Shown here: positions 19,061 to 28,341 of the stretch, in pieces | Numbering within the stretch: position 1 is the stretch's first letter | Layout of the letters: each line of letters begins with the position of its first letter | Made by a program: the position numbers and the translations under genes | From: Fimbriiglobus ruber | Lineage (GTDB): Bacteria; Planctomycetota; Planctomycetia; Gemmatales; Gemmataceae | Assembly: GCF_002197845.1 (NCBI RefSeq) | Contig: NZ_NIDE01000014.1 | Coordinates: forward strand, 434,001-498,000 | DNA length: 64,000 nucleotides | Direction of reading: 5' to 3' | Notes under the pieces: generated by a model | What the model saw: only the letters and a program-made list of their open reading frames with translations | Told to the model about the DNA's origin: nothing | Database searches by the model: none

Positions 19061-20083
19061 ATGACCGACCCGCTCCCGCAACCGACCCGCCCCGGCTTCC
19101 CGACCGTCCGGCCCCGCCGCCTGCGCAGCTCGCCCCTCATCCGCGGCCTGGTGCGCGAGACCGAAGTCACGGTCGACGACTTCATCCTCCCGCTGTTCGT
19201 CAAACCGGGGACCGGCGTGCGGGTCGAAATCGGCTCGATGCCGGGCAACTACCAGCTCAGCCCGGACACGCTCGTCCAGGAAATCGGCGCCGCGAAAGAC
19301 CTCGGGGTCAAGTCGTTCATGCTCTTCGGCATCCCGCCCGTGAAGGACGCCAAGGGGATGGTCGCGCTCGACGACGGGGGGATCGTGCAGGTGGCCCTGC
19401 GCACCCTGCGGAAGGCGTTCGGCCACGACATCCTGCTGATGACCGACGAGTGCTTCTGCGAGTACACGAGCCACGGGCACTGCGGCGTACTGCATGAAGT
19501 GAACGGCCGCACGGACGTGGACAACGACGCCACGCTGCCGCTGTTGGCGGAACAGTGCGTGAGCCACGCGCGGGCCGGGGCGGACGTGATCGCCCCGAGC
19601 GGGATGCTGGACGGCATGGTCGGCGCGATCCGCCGGGGGCTGGACGCCGCCGGGTTTTCGCACGTGCCCATCTTGAGCTACGCGGCCAAGTACGCGAGCG
19701 GCTTTTACGGCCCCTTCCGCGAGGCGGCCGAGAGCCCCCCGCAGTTCGGCGACCGGACCACCTACCAGATGGACCCGGCGAACGCGGCCGAAGCCCTCCG
19801 CGAGGTGGCGCTGGACGTGGCCGAGGGGGCGGACATGGTGATGGTCAAGCCCGCGCTGTCGTACCTCGACATCATCCGCCGGGTCAAGGACGAGTTCCGC
19901 CTGCCGACCGCCGCGTACAACGTGAGCGGCGAGTTCGCGATGGTGAAGGCGGCCGCCTGCAACGGGTGGATTGACGAGCGGCGGGTAACGCTCGAAATCC
20001 TGACCAGCATCAAGCGCGCGGGGGCCGACATGATCCTGACGTACCACGCCCCCGACGCCGCACGCTGGCTGAAGCAGGGGTAG
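19061..20083 (+). CDS. hemB: Delta-aminolevulinic acid dehydratase (porphobilinogen synthase)
   Basis: Condenses two 5-aminolevulinate molecules into porphobilinogen in haem synthesis; cytosolic octamer in the family. 340 residues, normal length. Active-site lysines are Lys210 in [15 protein letters not shown] and Lys263 in [12 protein letters not shown]. The zinc-type cysteines are present: Cys131, Cys133 and Cys141 in [14 protein letters not shown], so this is a zinc-dependent rather than a magnesium-only enzyme. The ATG at 19061 is chosen because the product then starts as in other HemB proteins. No other haem gene is adjacent. Confidence 0.96.
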   Translation: MTDPLPQPTRPGFPTVRPRRLRSSPLIRGLVRETEVTVDDFILPLFVKPGTGVRVEIGSMPGNYQLSPDTLVQEIGAAKDLGVKSFMLFGIPPVKDAKGMVALDDGGIVQVALRTLRKAFGHDILLMTDECFCEYTSHGHCGVLHEVNGRTDVDNDATLPLLAEQCVSHARAGADVIAPSGMLDGMVGAIRRGLDAAGFSHVPILSYAAKYASGFYGPFREAAESPPQFGDRTTYQMDPANAAEALREVALDVAEGADMVMVKPALSYLDIIRRVKDEFRLPTAAYNVSGEFAMVKAAACNGWIDERRVTLEILTSIKRAGADMILTYHAPDAARWLKQG

Positions 20084-20252
20084 AAATGTTAGCCGCAGAT
20101 TTCCGCCGATAAACGCGGATCAGAAAAGATGGGAACTGGATCGGGCCTGAAAGCGAAGAAACTTGCGGCTGCCCTGGAACCTGATGGCGGGCAACACTGT
20201 CCGTCAGCCGGGCGTAGGCCGCGCTTGCGGCACGCTCTCCCAGGAGCCCGCC

Positions 20253-20849
20253 GTGCATAAGCAAGAACTCGCCGGTCCGGACATTTTCGTCGTCCATGAC
20301 TTCCTTTCGCGGGACGAGTGCTGGCAATTCGTCGCCCGCAGCGAGGCGGCCGGGTTCGGCGACGCGCCCATCAACGCCGGGATCGCCGGCGCGGTCGTCC
20401 GGAAGGACGTGCGGAACAACGAGCGCGTCATGATCGACGACTGGTCCCTGGCCCGCGATTTGTGGGCGCGGGCCAAGGCGTTTGTCCCGCCCGCGTTCGG
20501 CCGGTGGCACGCGGTCGGACTCAACGAGCGGTTCCGGTTCTACCGGTACGATCCCGGCCAGCGCTTCACCTGGCACTTCGACGGCCCGTTCGAGCGCGAC
20601 GTCGGCGACCGCAGCCGACTGACGTTTATGCTCTACCTGAACGACGACTTCGAAGGTGGCGAAACGCAGTTCAACCTCAGCCCGCACAACACCGTCCGGG
20701 TCGATGATCCCATGTTGCGAGTGACGCCGAAGAGCGGCCAGGCGCTCGTGTTCCAGCACGCGATCCTGCACCAGGGCGCGACGGTCACGAAAGGCCGGAA
20801 ATACGTGCTGCGGACCGACGTGATGTACCGCTTCGGTGGGGCCGAATGA
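20253..20849 (+). CDS. 2OG-Fe(II) oxygenase, prolyl-4-hydroxylase-like (copy 1)
   Basis: 198-residue non-haem iron dioxygenase using 2-oxoglutarate. The double-stranded beta-helix motifs are HxD in TWHFDG (His108, Asp110), the distal His173 in AILHQG, and a basic pair Arg182-Lys183 for 2-oxoglutarate, followed by YVLRTDVMYR. The substrate is unknown; the family hydroxylates proline or other side chains. GTG at 20253 is chosen because AGGAG lies 6 bases before it, and the paralog at 22670 has the same arrangement and the same first residues (HKQELAGPDIFV). Confidence 0.85.
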   Translation: MHKQELAGPDIFVVHDFLSRDECWQFVARSEAAGFGDAPINAGIAGAVVRKDVRNNERVMIDDWSLARDLWARAKAFVPPAFGRWHAVGLNERFRFYRYDPGQRFTWHFDGPFERDVGDRSRLTFMLYLNDDFEGGETQFNLSPHNTVRVDDPMLRVTPKSGQALVFQHAILHQGATVTKGRKYVLRTDVMYRFGGAE

Positions 20850-20867
20850 GTTTCACCGGACTACTTT

Positions 20868-21341
20868 TTACGCCCGCCCGTTCGCCGGTTTCGGTGGCGC
20901 CGATCCATTTTGTTGGAAGAATGTGACGAGAAGAACGAGCCTCGAATCCGGCGTGGAAACCATCCACTTGAAGTGATTCTCCAGAGCCATAACGGTTAGG
21001 AACTCTTGTACGGATTTCTCGGGATCGACCTCCCACGCATTCCGCGAGTACCAGCGCCGAATGGGATATCCCGCCGCGCTGACGCTGTAAACTCCCAGGT
21101 CAGATGGCGGCGCCTCACTGTCAACTTTGCGGAGCTGAAGTTGGTAGGTCGGTTCGGCGTTTTCGCCTTGATTAATGGGAGCCAATTCGAGGACTGCGGC
21201 CCCCCCGGTCACACCGGCGACGGCCTCGTTCGCTTGCGACGCGCACCGGAGAAGATCGTGGACCGCGCGGGGGGCGTTTGCCCGAGCTTGTTTGATGGCT
21301 TCTCGAAGCAGTTCCGCGTAGTCGACAGTCGAATTACTCAT
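20868..21341 (-). CDS. Hypothetical protein, coupled to EEP-fold nuclease
   Basis: 157 residues, no signal peptide or membrane segment, and no family I recognise. The N-terminus is helical (YAELLREAIKQARANAPRAVHDLLRCA), the middle is beta-rich with a YPIRRWYSRNAWEV segment, and the C-terminus is unstructured (Pro/Lys/Asn). Its ATG overlaps the stop of the upstream gene by four bases (ATGA), so it is probably co-translated with it. It ends 19 bp from the convergent oxygenase gene. Confidence 0.6.
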   Translation of the reverse strand: MSNSTVDYAELLREAIKQARANAPRAVHDLLRCASQANEAVAGVTGGAAVLELAPINQGENAEPTYQLQLRKVDSEAPPSDLGVYSVSAAGYPIRRWYSRNAWEVDPEKSVQEFLTVMALENHFKWMVSTPDSRLVLLVTFFQQNGSAPPKPANGRA

Positions 21342-22342
21342 TGCGAGTCCTCCGGAAGCACAAGACGACCCACGATAGGAAGGTGGTCCGATACACCGCG
21401 CGTCTTGCCGGGTTCGAACGGCCGCGGCAAGCCGTCCTCACCTACCATTATTGGCGTCGGAACTACTCTTGTCTGGGCCTCGTCCAGGTACGGAGGACTT
21501 GCCCCGAGTAGGCCGCTCGACACAAGGAGATGGTCGAAGGTCCGCCAATCGTGCGGGTCTTGGAAATAAGTCCCGGCTGCCCCAAGGCCGCGGACCGCGG
21601 GGTTTCCGTGGGCGACTTGCTCCCCCAAATACCGCCACGCCGCATTGTACAGCCTGACCCGTCTGACCTGCGTGTCTCGCCAGTGCCTGGCGTGACTCGA
21701 CTCGCGGTCGCGCCGCCCGACGAGCCGGCTTTTGAAAATGCCGGACGTGGGCTCTTCGTTCAAGTCCCCAAGGATGACGACGTAGCGACACTGCCCCGGC
21801 TTCGGAACTTCAGGTTCCAGAAAAGCGTGGGAGTCGCGCCGGAGTACGTCCGCCAGTCGCTCCCTGGCTTCCCGAGAGGAATCGGAATCGAACGCGGTCC
21901 AGTGGCACGCCACGAAACGGATCACGTGCGACTGGAAGGTAAAATGCACCGGAATCATCGGGCGCGTTCCCGCCGCGACATCTTCCACGGCACTCGCAAA
22001 TAACGGAGGTTCGGGCGAAAAACCCTTGCCCTGCCGATAAAAAACCGCCACTTGAAAGCCGTCGTCGTGTGGGTAGGTCGGGGAAACCGCCAGATTGTAG
22101 CCACCCGGCAACCTGGCCGTTAAATCTCGAGCGGCTTCCCGCGTGATCTCGCAGACTGCCAGAAGATCAGGAAACTCGTCTGCAAACAACTCTTGAAAGG
22201 CGGTAAGGATAACCGTCCTTTTGGCTTCATAATGCGCGAGCAGCCTGGGCCATCTGGGGTCACTCGTCCGGTCCGCGTCGTAATGCGCAAAATTGTGCAG
22301 ATTCCACCAGCCGAAAGTCAGGAAATGAGGCCGCTCATCCAT
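21338..22342 (-). CDS. Endonuclease/exonuclease/phosphatase family protein
   Basis: 334-residue member of the EEP (DNase I-like) fold. Motifs in order: TFGWWNLHNF (Asn), DLLAVCEIT (metal-binding Glu), FVACHWTAF, VILGDLNEEP (GDxN) and SDHLPIV (catalytic SDH). Substrate could be nucleic acid, a phosphoinositide-like phosphate or another phosphodiester. No signal peptide is seen. ATG at 22342 (MDERPHFLTFGWWN) is preferred over a TTG 36 bases upstream. It forms a two-gene unit with the hypothetical gene at 20868. Confidence 0.82.
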   Translation of the reverse strand: MDERPHFLTFGWWNLHNFAHYDADRTSDPRWPRLLAHYEAKRTVILTAFQELFADEFPDLLAVCEITREAARDLTARLPGGYNLAVSPTYPHDDGFQVAVFYRQGKGFSPEPPLFASAVEDVAAGTRPMIPVHFTFQSHVIRFVACHWTAFDSDSSREARERLADVLRRDSHAFLEPEVPKPGQCRYVVILGDLNEEPTSGIFKSRLVGRRDRESSHARHWRDTQVRRVRLYNAAWRYLGEQVAHGNPAVRGLGAAGTYFQDPHDWRTFDHLLVSSGLLGASPPYLDEAQTRVVPTPIMVGEDGLPRPFEPGKTRGVSDHLPIVGRLVLPEDSQ

Positions 22343-22669
22343 CGCAGCAATCCAAAAGCGGGCAACACCATCGCCCAAAACATCACGTTTCCAAGCGGGA
22401 CCAGCGTCTTGAACCTGTAAATCCGAGCCGCGGAATCAGCTTTCGTCCAATATCTTCGATAATCTTACTGCCAGCTTTACCGCCCGTCATTCGCAACAGC
22501 GACCGCGTGGTACTCGGATGAGTTGACGGGCGGGAGAAAGGTCGAGAGTTGAAAGTGTGTCGTGCGCTCGGTCGATGAATCCACCACTGTCCCGGAACCT
22601 GAACGCGGCAGCTGTGTCCATCCACATGATAGAGGCTGCGATCCCGGTCTGCTGACTCAGGAGCCCGCC

Positions 22670-23269
22670 GTGCACAAGCAAGAACTTGCCGGCCCGGACA
22701 TCTTCGTCATCCACGATTTTCTCTCGCCCGCCGAGTGCTGGCAGCACCTCGTTCGGTGCGAGGAAGCCGGGTTCGACGACGCCCCGATCGCGACGGGCCG
22801 CGGGGCCGTCATGCAGAAGGACATCCGCAACAACGACCGCGTGATCTTCGACGACGTCGACCTCGCGCGGGACCTGTGGGCCCGCGCGGCCCCGTTCTTC
22901 CCGCCGAATTTTCTCGCCTGGGTTCCCGTCGGATTGAACGAGCGGTTCCGGTCTTATCGGTACACGTCCGGGCAGAAATTCGACTGGCACAACGACGGCT
23001 TCTTCGACCGGGGTAATGGCGAGCGGAGCCGGTACACGTTCATGATCTACCTGAACGAGGGCTGCGACGGGGGCGAAACGATCTTCAACCTCCGCCGCCT
23101 CGGCGCCGTCCGGGATGGCGAGGAACTGTTGCGCGTGGCCCCGGGAACCGGGAAGGCCCTCGCGTTCCGCCACGACGTACTCCACACCGGGGCCGTCGTG
23201 ACGGCCGGCACCAAGTACGTCCTCCGCACCGACGTGATGTACCGCGCCGCCGAGCCGACGCAGCGCTGA
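22670..23269 (+). CDS. 2OG-Fe(II) oxygenase, prolyl-4-hydroxylase-like (copy 2)
   Basis: 199-residue paralog of the gene at 20253, sharing the N-terminus HKQELAGPDIF, HxD in DWHNDG, the distal His in VLHTG and the tail KYVLRTDVMYR. Even the ribosome site is conserved (AGGAG, six bases, GTG). The middle differs considerably (for example EGCDGGETIFNLRRLG against DDFEGGETQFNLSPHN), so the copies have probably diverged in substrate. A hairpin follows the gene at 23282-23321. Confidence 0.85.
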   Translation: MHKQELAGPDIFVIHDFLSPAECWQHLVRCEEAGFDDAPIATGRGAVMQKDIRNNDRVIFDDVDLARDLWARAAPFFPPNFLAWVPVGLNERFRSYRYTSGQKFDWHNDGFFDRGNGERSRYTFMIYLNEGCDGGETIFNLRRLGAVRDGEELLRVAPGTGKALAFRHDVLHTGAVVTAGTKYVLRTDVMYRAAEPTQR

Positions 23270-23281
23270 ACGAGTGGCGGT

Positions 23282-23321
23282 GGCGGGCTGCCAGAGCAGA
23301 ATCACTCTGGCCGCGCCCGCC
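23282..23321. other. Hairpin between oxygenase and crcB
   Basis: Two nested stems, 23282-23288 with 23315-23321 and 23290-23296 with 23305-23311, around an 8-nt loop. There is no T-run, so termination is uncertain. It lies 24 bases before crcB, but the fluoride riboswitch consensus is not visible. Confidence 0.45.
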
Positions 23322-23344
23322 ACGCGCGGCATAGTCTTCACTTC

Positions 23345-23758
23345 ATGCGAGAAATCTTCGAAGCGATCGGCGACGCCATCGCGGCGTGGGTCAACCCGAT
23401 AGCCGTCTTTTTCGGCGGGGCGGTCGGGTCGCTGGCCCGGTACGCCATCGGGCGGTGGGCGTCGTCGTACCCCGCCATCGAAACCTTCCCGTGGCACACG
23501 TTCGGGATTAACGTCCTCGGGTCGTTCATCCTCGGCCTCGTCGCCGTTTGGTGCAAGGACGCGGACCGGCGGACGTGGTTTCTGCTCTTCGGGACGGGCG
23601 TGTGTGGCGGGTTCACCACATTTTCCACGTTCGCCGTCGAAACCTTGACCATGCTCGAGAAGGACCGGGTGGCCGCGGCCGGCGCCTACGTCGGCGGGTC
23701 GATCGCCGCGGGGTTGCTCGGCGCGATGATCGCCGTGCGAATCGCGCGGGCGGTGTGA
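23345..23758 (+). CDS. crcB: Fluoride ion channel CrcB/Fluc
   Basis: 137-residue membrane protein with four hydrophobic helices, functioning as a dual-topology dimer that exports fluoride. Family motifs are FFGGAVGSLARYAIG (about 22-36), FGINVLGSFILG (about 55-66, with the conserved Asn) and GTGVCGGFTTFSTF (about 83-96, containing the TFST phenylalanine track). The N-terminus has about 15 extra residues. Fluoride riboswitches often precede crcB genes, but I do not see one here. Confidence 0.92.
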   Translation: MREIFEAIGDAIAAWVNPIAVFFGGAVGSLARYAIGRWASSYPAIETFPWHTFGINVLGSFILGLVAVWCKDADRRTWFLLFGTGVCGGFTTFSTFAVETLTMLEKDRVAAAGAYVGGSIAAGLLGAMIAVRIARAV

Positions 23759-23783
23759 CCGACCGCGCCTAGAATGCATACGT

Positions 23784-24797
23784 ATGGACACACTCGCGAT
23801 CCGCACCGACAACCTGACCCGGACCTACCGTAAGCCGAAGAAGGGCTGGTTCCGCAAAAAGTCCACCGCCCCGGCCGAATTCGTCGCCCTCGCCGGGGTG
23901 TCGCTGGAAGTTCACCCCGGCGAACTCTTCGGGCTGCTCGGACCGAACGGGGCCGGCAAAACCACCCTCATCAAAATCTTGACGACCCTCCTCGCCCCCA
24001 CTTCTGGCGGCGCGTGGGTCGATGGCGTTGACGTCGTCGCCAACCCGGAGGCGGTTCGGCCGAGAATCAACATGGTCTCCGGCGGCGAGTCGAGCGGGTA
24101 CGGCATCCTGAACGTCCGCGAAAACCTCTGGCTCTTCTCCCGCATCTACGGCGTCCCCGGGGCCGACGTGAAGGCGCGGACGGACCGCCTCCTCGAAGTG
24201 GTCGGTTTGACCGACAAAGCGACCAGTCGCGTCAGCCACCTGTCCACGGGGCAGCGACAAAAGATGAACTTCTGCCGCGGCTTCCTCACCGACCCGAAGA
24301 TCCTCTTTCTGGACGAGCCGACCCTCGGCCTGGACGTGACCAGCGCCCGGGCGATCCGCGTCTTCATCAAGGAATGGATGAAGGAGAAGCCGGACCGCAC
24401 GATGCTGCTCACCACGCACTACATGGCCGAGGCGGACGAACTCTGTGACCGCCTCGCGATCATCGACAAGGGCAAGGTGCTCGCCTGCGACACGCCCGCG
24501 AACCTCAAGCGGCGCGTGCAAAAGTACCCGATCTTCGAGATGAGCCTGTCCCCCGGCGCCGACGGGGCCGTGGCCGACCTGCACCACGTCCCGGGCGTCC
24601 ATCAGGCGACGAAGACCGAGACGCCGACGACGGCCGAACTCAAAGTCTCGCTGGCGGACGAGTCCGCGATCGGCGCGGTCGTCCAGCGGGTGATTCAAGC
24701 GGGCGGCAAGATCCTGACGTTGAAGAAGGTCGAGCCGACGCTCGAAGACGTGTTCATCGAGCTGGTCGGCCACGGTTTGGCGGACGAGGCGAAGTGA
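23784..24797 (+). CDS. ABC transporter ATP-binding protein (exporter type)
   Basis: 337-residue cytosolic ATPase. Walker A GPNGAGKT (about 53-60), the Q-loop region MVSGGESSGYG, signature LSTGQRQKM, Walker B ILFLDEPTLGLD and switch His in TTHYMAEA. The C-terminal part (about 245-335) matches the extra domain of DrrA/CcmA/NatA-like exporters. No permease gene follows it, so it must pair with a subunit encoded elsewhere, possibly the NatB-like permease at 6836 (speculative). It is 25 bp after crcB. Confidence 0.88.
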   Translation: MDTLAIRTDNLTRTYRKPKKGWFRKKSTAPAEFVALAGVSLEVHPGELFGLLGPNGAGKTTLIKILTTLLAPTSGGAWVDGVDVVANPEAVRPRINMVSGGESSGYGILNVRENLWLFSRIYGVPGADVKARTDRLLEVVGLTDKATSRVSHLSTGQRQKMNFCRGFLTDPKILFLDEPTLGLDVTSARAIRVFIKEWMKEKPDRTMLLTTHYMAEADELCDRLAIIDKGKVLACDTPANLKRRVQKYPIFEMSLSPGADGAVADLHHVPGVHQATKTETPTTAELKVSLADESAIGAVVQRVIQAGGKILTLKKVEPTLEDVFIELVGHGLADEAK

Positions 24798-24929
24798 GGG
24801 CACACACGGGCGTGAGGCATGTCTACGGGCGATCCCGGTCCATGTCGTTGGCGCGGGTCGATCGTCCGGGGGCACTGGGCAATGACGGCACCCAGAGCCG
24901 ATTAAGGCGGCTCGGTCAATGCAACTGCC

Positions 24930-26582
24930 TCACTCACCCTGCGCTTTCACATCCTCTGTCTCTGTCTCCGGCTTCCCGACACGGCCGAGAACGATCAGAC
25001 AGGCCGCGACTCCCAGGTAGGCCGCGGCCATCGTCCACGGCGTCAGCTGGGGAGCCGCGGCGATCCGCCCCTCCTCAGTCGCGCGTTGGATCAGTTGGTC
25101 CGGCCACCCGATCGCCGACGACGACAGCGGGGAATGCATCACCCCAACCGCCGACAACATGGCAGCCGCCACCGCGACGATTGCCCCGGCGACGGCCCGC
25201 CCGTCGATGAGTCGGACGACCAAGGTCGTCCACAGCAGGCTCGTGATCAGGAACCCGTTCGCGAGTACCGTCAGGGTCTGCAAACTCGTCTGATTCGCCG
25301 AGGGAAGTTTCGAGAACGGTATTTGCAAGCCCGACACGAGTTGGTTCACTTCGATCAGAACCAGATAAGCCACGACGGGGATAAATCCGAAGACCACCGC
25401 CGGGTAATGCCGACGGGGCGTGGCGGCGAACGATTGGGCCGCGATCTCCAGCCCGATGAACACCAGGATCGGGAAGATGATGCACTTGGGCAGCAAGGCG
25501 AACGCCGGCCCGACCAGGCCGAACAGCCCGACTCCGCCGACGAACAACGCCGTCCCGACCGTGTATCCGACCCGGCCGCCCATACGCTTGTACGCCGGGT
25601 GGCCGATGTAGGGCGTCGTTTGGATCACGCCGCCGAAGATGGCCCCGGCCAAGGTCGCGACGCCTTCCCCGGCGATCACCCAACCCGTCGGGTACTCGTC
25701 ACCCGCCGCCGTCGCGCTCTCGACGCAATCGATTCCGCCCACGACGGTCGCCAGGGCGAACGGGAACGCGATCGGCACATACCCGAGCAATTCGGCCCAG
25801 TGCTGACCAACCCACGTCGACCACCCGGTCCAGGGCAGTGGCAGGGCGAATCCGGTGTTCGGGGCCTTGAACGCCTTTTCGGTCGGCGTCATCCCAACTT
25901 GGTCCAGGATCATGTAAACGATTCCGCCCACCGCCACCGCGACCAGGGCACCGGGCACGCCGCCCGGCAACCGCCACCGCGCCGTCAGGGTAGCCAGCAC
26001 GATCGCCAGGGTGACCAGGCCGGGGATTGGGCAAGCCAGGACTTCCAGTAGTGGTTGGAAGCTAATAAAGACGAGGCCGATGGCCGCCAGCGAGCCCAGC
26101 AATCCAGCCCGGGGGACAGCCCGGCGAATCCATCCGCAGACCGGGGCCACAGCCACTTTGAAGATGCCCGTGAGAAACGTGATCCCGACTCCCACGTACC
26201 AGGCGTGTTCCGCTGCCAGTTCCTCAGTTATGCCCTGTTGTTTCGCCACCACAAAGGCTGGTCCCATCACCAGGAACACCATCCCGAACATGCTCGGCGT
26301 GTCCAACCCGAGCGGCATGGCGGTGACATCCGCGCGGCCGGTGCGCCGGGCGAGTCGGACCGCCAGGACGCTATACATCAAATCCCCGACCAGAACCCCG
26401 ACGGCCGTCCCGGGGATCATCCGACTCAGGACGAACTCGGCCGGGAACTGGAACACGCCGATGAGCAGACTGGCCATCAAGATGAGGTTGCCGACGTTGT
26501 CGAGGACCAGGCCGAAGAACGCGTTCACGTCGCCGGGCGCCACCAGGCGGCCGAGGGTCGAAGAGACAGCGCGCTGGGTCAT
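24930..26582 (-). CDS. NCS2-type nucleobase permease (xanthine/uracil family)
   Basis: 550-residue membrane transporter with about 12-14 helices. The N-terminus FFGLVLDNVGNLILMASLLIG, the GGIDCVESATAAGDEY segment (the TM8 substrate/proton-binding Glu position) and QTTPYIGHPAYKRMGGRVGYT (TM10 region) fit the NCS2 family, closest in feel to AzgA/uncharacterised solute permeases. Nucleobase specificity cannot be assigned. The C-terminal 100 residues hold additional helices and an acidic tail (ETETEDVKAQ). No purine genes adjoin. Confidence 0.8.
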   Translation of the reverse strand: MTQRAVSSTLGRLVAPGDVNAFFGLVLDNVGNLILMASLLIGVFQFPAEFVLSRMIPGTAVGVLVGDLMYSVLAVRLARRTGRADVTAMPLGLDTPSMFGMVFLVMGPAFVVAKQQGITEELAAEHAWYVGVGITFLTGIFKVAVAPVCGWIRRAVPRAGLLGSLAAIGLVFISFQPLLEVLACPIPGLVTLAIVLATLTARWRLPGGVPGALVAVAVGGIVYMILDQVGMTPTEKAFKAPNTGFALPLPWTGWSTWVGQHWAELLGYVPIAFPFALATVVGGIDCVESATAAGDEYPTGWVIAGEGVATLAGAIFGGVIQTTPYIGHPAYKRMGGRVGYTVGTALFVGGVGLFGLVGPAFALLPKCIIFPILVFIGLEIAAQSFAATPRRHYPAVVFGFIPVVAYLVLIEVNQLVSGLQIPFSKLPSANQTSLQTLTVLANGFLITSLLWTTLVVRLIDGRAVAGAIVAVAAAMLSAVGVMHSPLSSSAIGWPDQLIQRATEEGRIAAAPQLTPWTMAAAYLGVAACLIVLGRVGKPETETEDVKAQGE

Positions 26583-26926
26583 GGGTGATTTTCGGTGGGT
26601 GGAGGTCGGGTACGGTTGGCAGGAAGCTTTCGCTGAGCAAACGGGAGAGGTATGCAGAGTGCAGGGTAGCGATCGAACGGGGAGTGGACCATGCGCGACG
26701 CGGTTTAAACATTTAAAGTCGTCCGGCGTTTAAACAATTCCCGGGCGGCGTGATTGGTATGTCGCGGGGTCGGGATCAAGGTACAATCGGCCAACGATGT
26801 GGGCGGCGACGGGGTCTCTGCGATAGGGAGGAATCTGACTCGTAGGCCAGAGATTCCGCCCTATCCGTACGCACCCGATCTGTACCCCTCAACTCGTTTC
26901 ATTCATCGACACTACGGAGGATTCAA
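26583..26926. other. Intergenic region with hairpin
   Basis: 344 bp between divergent genes. It holds two TTTAAAC boxes near 26705 and 26731, and a hairpin with stems 26822-26828/26859-26865 and 26830-26836/26851-26857. The hairpin lies about 60 bases before the PQQ-like gene and may be part of its leader. A strong ribosome site (GGAGG) precedes that gene. Confidence 0.5.
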
Positions 26927-28267
26927 ATGACCATTCGTCACCTGTTGGGAATCGGTGCGTTCGTGAACCTCCTTGTAGCCACTCTCTTGGTCTCGTCCGA
27001 ACAGAACGCGACCGGCGCTGACTGGCCTCAGTACCGCGGGCCGCAACGCGACGGCATTTCGGGCGATCGCGGCCTGCTGCAGGAGTGGCCCGCGGGCGGT
27101 CCCAAGCTCCTGTGGCGATATTCGGAAGCCGGCCTCGGCTACGCCGGCCCCGCGATCGTCGGCGACCGGTTGTACACGGCGGGCGGCCGGGGCGATTCCG
27201 AGTACGTCTTCGCCCTCGACCTCAAGACCGCCGAGGGCGGTAAGCCGCGCGAACTGTGGTCGACACGGGTCGGCCCGCTGTTTACCTGGAAGGGCAACAG
27301 CTGGAACGCCGGGCCGAACGTCACGCCGACCGTCGACGGGGATCTCATCTACACTCTCGGCGGGTTCGGCGACCTCGTGTGCGTCGAAGCCGCGACCGGC
27401 AAGGAGCGGTGGCGGGTGAACCTGCCGGGCGACCTGGGCGGCGCGGTCAACCCCATCGGCGGCGGCCTGGAAGAACCAACGCCGTTGGGCTGGGGGTATG
27501 CGGCCGCCCCGCTCGTCGATGGGGACAAACTCATCTGCGTGCCAGGAGGGAAGAAGGGGTTGCTCGCGGCCCTCGATAAGACCACGGGCAAAGTCCTCTG
27601 GCGGAGCGCGGAAGTAACGGACCAGGCCAGCTACTCCTCGCCCCTGGCGGTCGACGTCGGCGGCGTCCGGCAGTACATCCAGGCCACTAACAAAGGGATC
27701 GTCGGGGTGGCGGCCGCGGACGGGAAACGGCTCTGGTCCTACGACCGCAGCCCGGCTTACGACGACGTCGTCATCGCGACCCCGGTCTTTCACGACAACG
27801 CCGTTTACTCGTCCGTCGGATTCGACCAGGGCTGCGATCTCGCCAGGCTCATCGTCCAGGGTCAGTCGATTGCGGCCGAGAAGGTGTATTCGACCAAGGT
27901 GGTGCAGAGCCGCGACGGCGGAATCGTCCGGGTCCGCGAACACCTGTACGGGTACTCCGAGAAAGGCGGCTGGATCTGCCAGGAGTTCAAGACCGGGAAG
28001 ATCGTCTGGTCGGAAGCGGAAGCCCTCGGCCGCGGCTCGCTCACGCTCGCAGACGGGCGGCTGTATTGTTGCGCGGAGAAGGGCGGGGTGGTGGCGCTGG
28101 TCGAGCCCAGCCCGGAGGGGTGGAAGGAACACGGGCGACTGAAGTTGCCGCAGGAGTCGAAACAGCGGCGGCCGAGCGGCGGCTTGTGGACGCACCCGGT
28201 CATCGCCAACGGCCGCCTCTACATCCGGGACCAGGAGTTCGTGTACTGTTACGACGTGAAGAAATAG
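26927..28267 (+). CDS. Secreted PQQ-like beta-propeller protein
   Basis: 446 residues with a signal peptide (about 1-31) and WPQYRGPQRDGIS at the start of the mature chain, the hallmark of planctomycete outer-membrane/periplasmic PQQ-like propeller proteins. Several blades show the WxxxxG and ALDxxTGKxxW pattern, for example VEAATGKERWRV, LDKTTGKVLWRS and AAADGKRLWSY. It is usually non-enzymatic or of unknown activity; PQQ binding is not shown. The start has GGAGG 7 bases upstream. It appears monocistronic. Confidence 0.85.
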   Translation: MTIRHLLGIGAFVNLLVATLLVSSEQNATGADWPQYRGPQRDGISGDRGLLQEWPAGGPKLLWRYSEAGLGYAGPAIVGDRLYTAGGRGDSEYVFALDLKTAEGGKPRELWSTRVGPLFTWKGNSWNAGPNVTPTVDGDLIYTLGGFGDLVCVEAATGKERWRVNLPGDLGGAVNPIGGGLEEPTPLGWGYAAAPLVDGDKLICVPGGKKGLLAALDKTTGKVLWRSAEVTDQASYSSPLAVDVGGVRQYIQATNKGIVGVAAADGKRLWSYDRSPAYDDVVIATPVFHDNAVYSSVGFDQGCDLARLIVQGQSIAAEKVYSTKVVQSRDGGIVRVREHLYGYSEKGGWICQEFKTGKIVWSEAEALGRGSLTLADGRLYCCAEKGGVVALVEPSPEGWKEHGRLKLPQESKQRRPSGGLWTHPVIANGRLYIRDQEFVYCYDVKK

Positions 28268-28341
28268 GCGCGGTTTGGGCAGTGGTTCGGTGTCGAGCAC
28301 GCTATTGCGTGCCGGCCCAATCCCGTGAGGAAATGGCCGTC

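Noticed and set aside
23270-23344. Fluoride riboswitch before crcB
   Set aside because: The short leader forms a hairpin but lacks the conserved riboswitch core.
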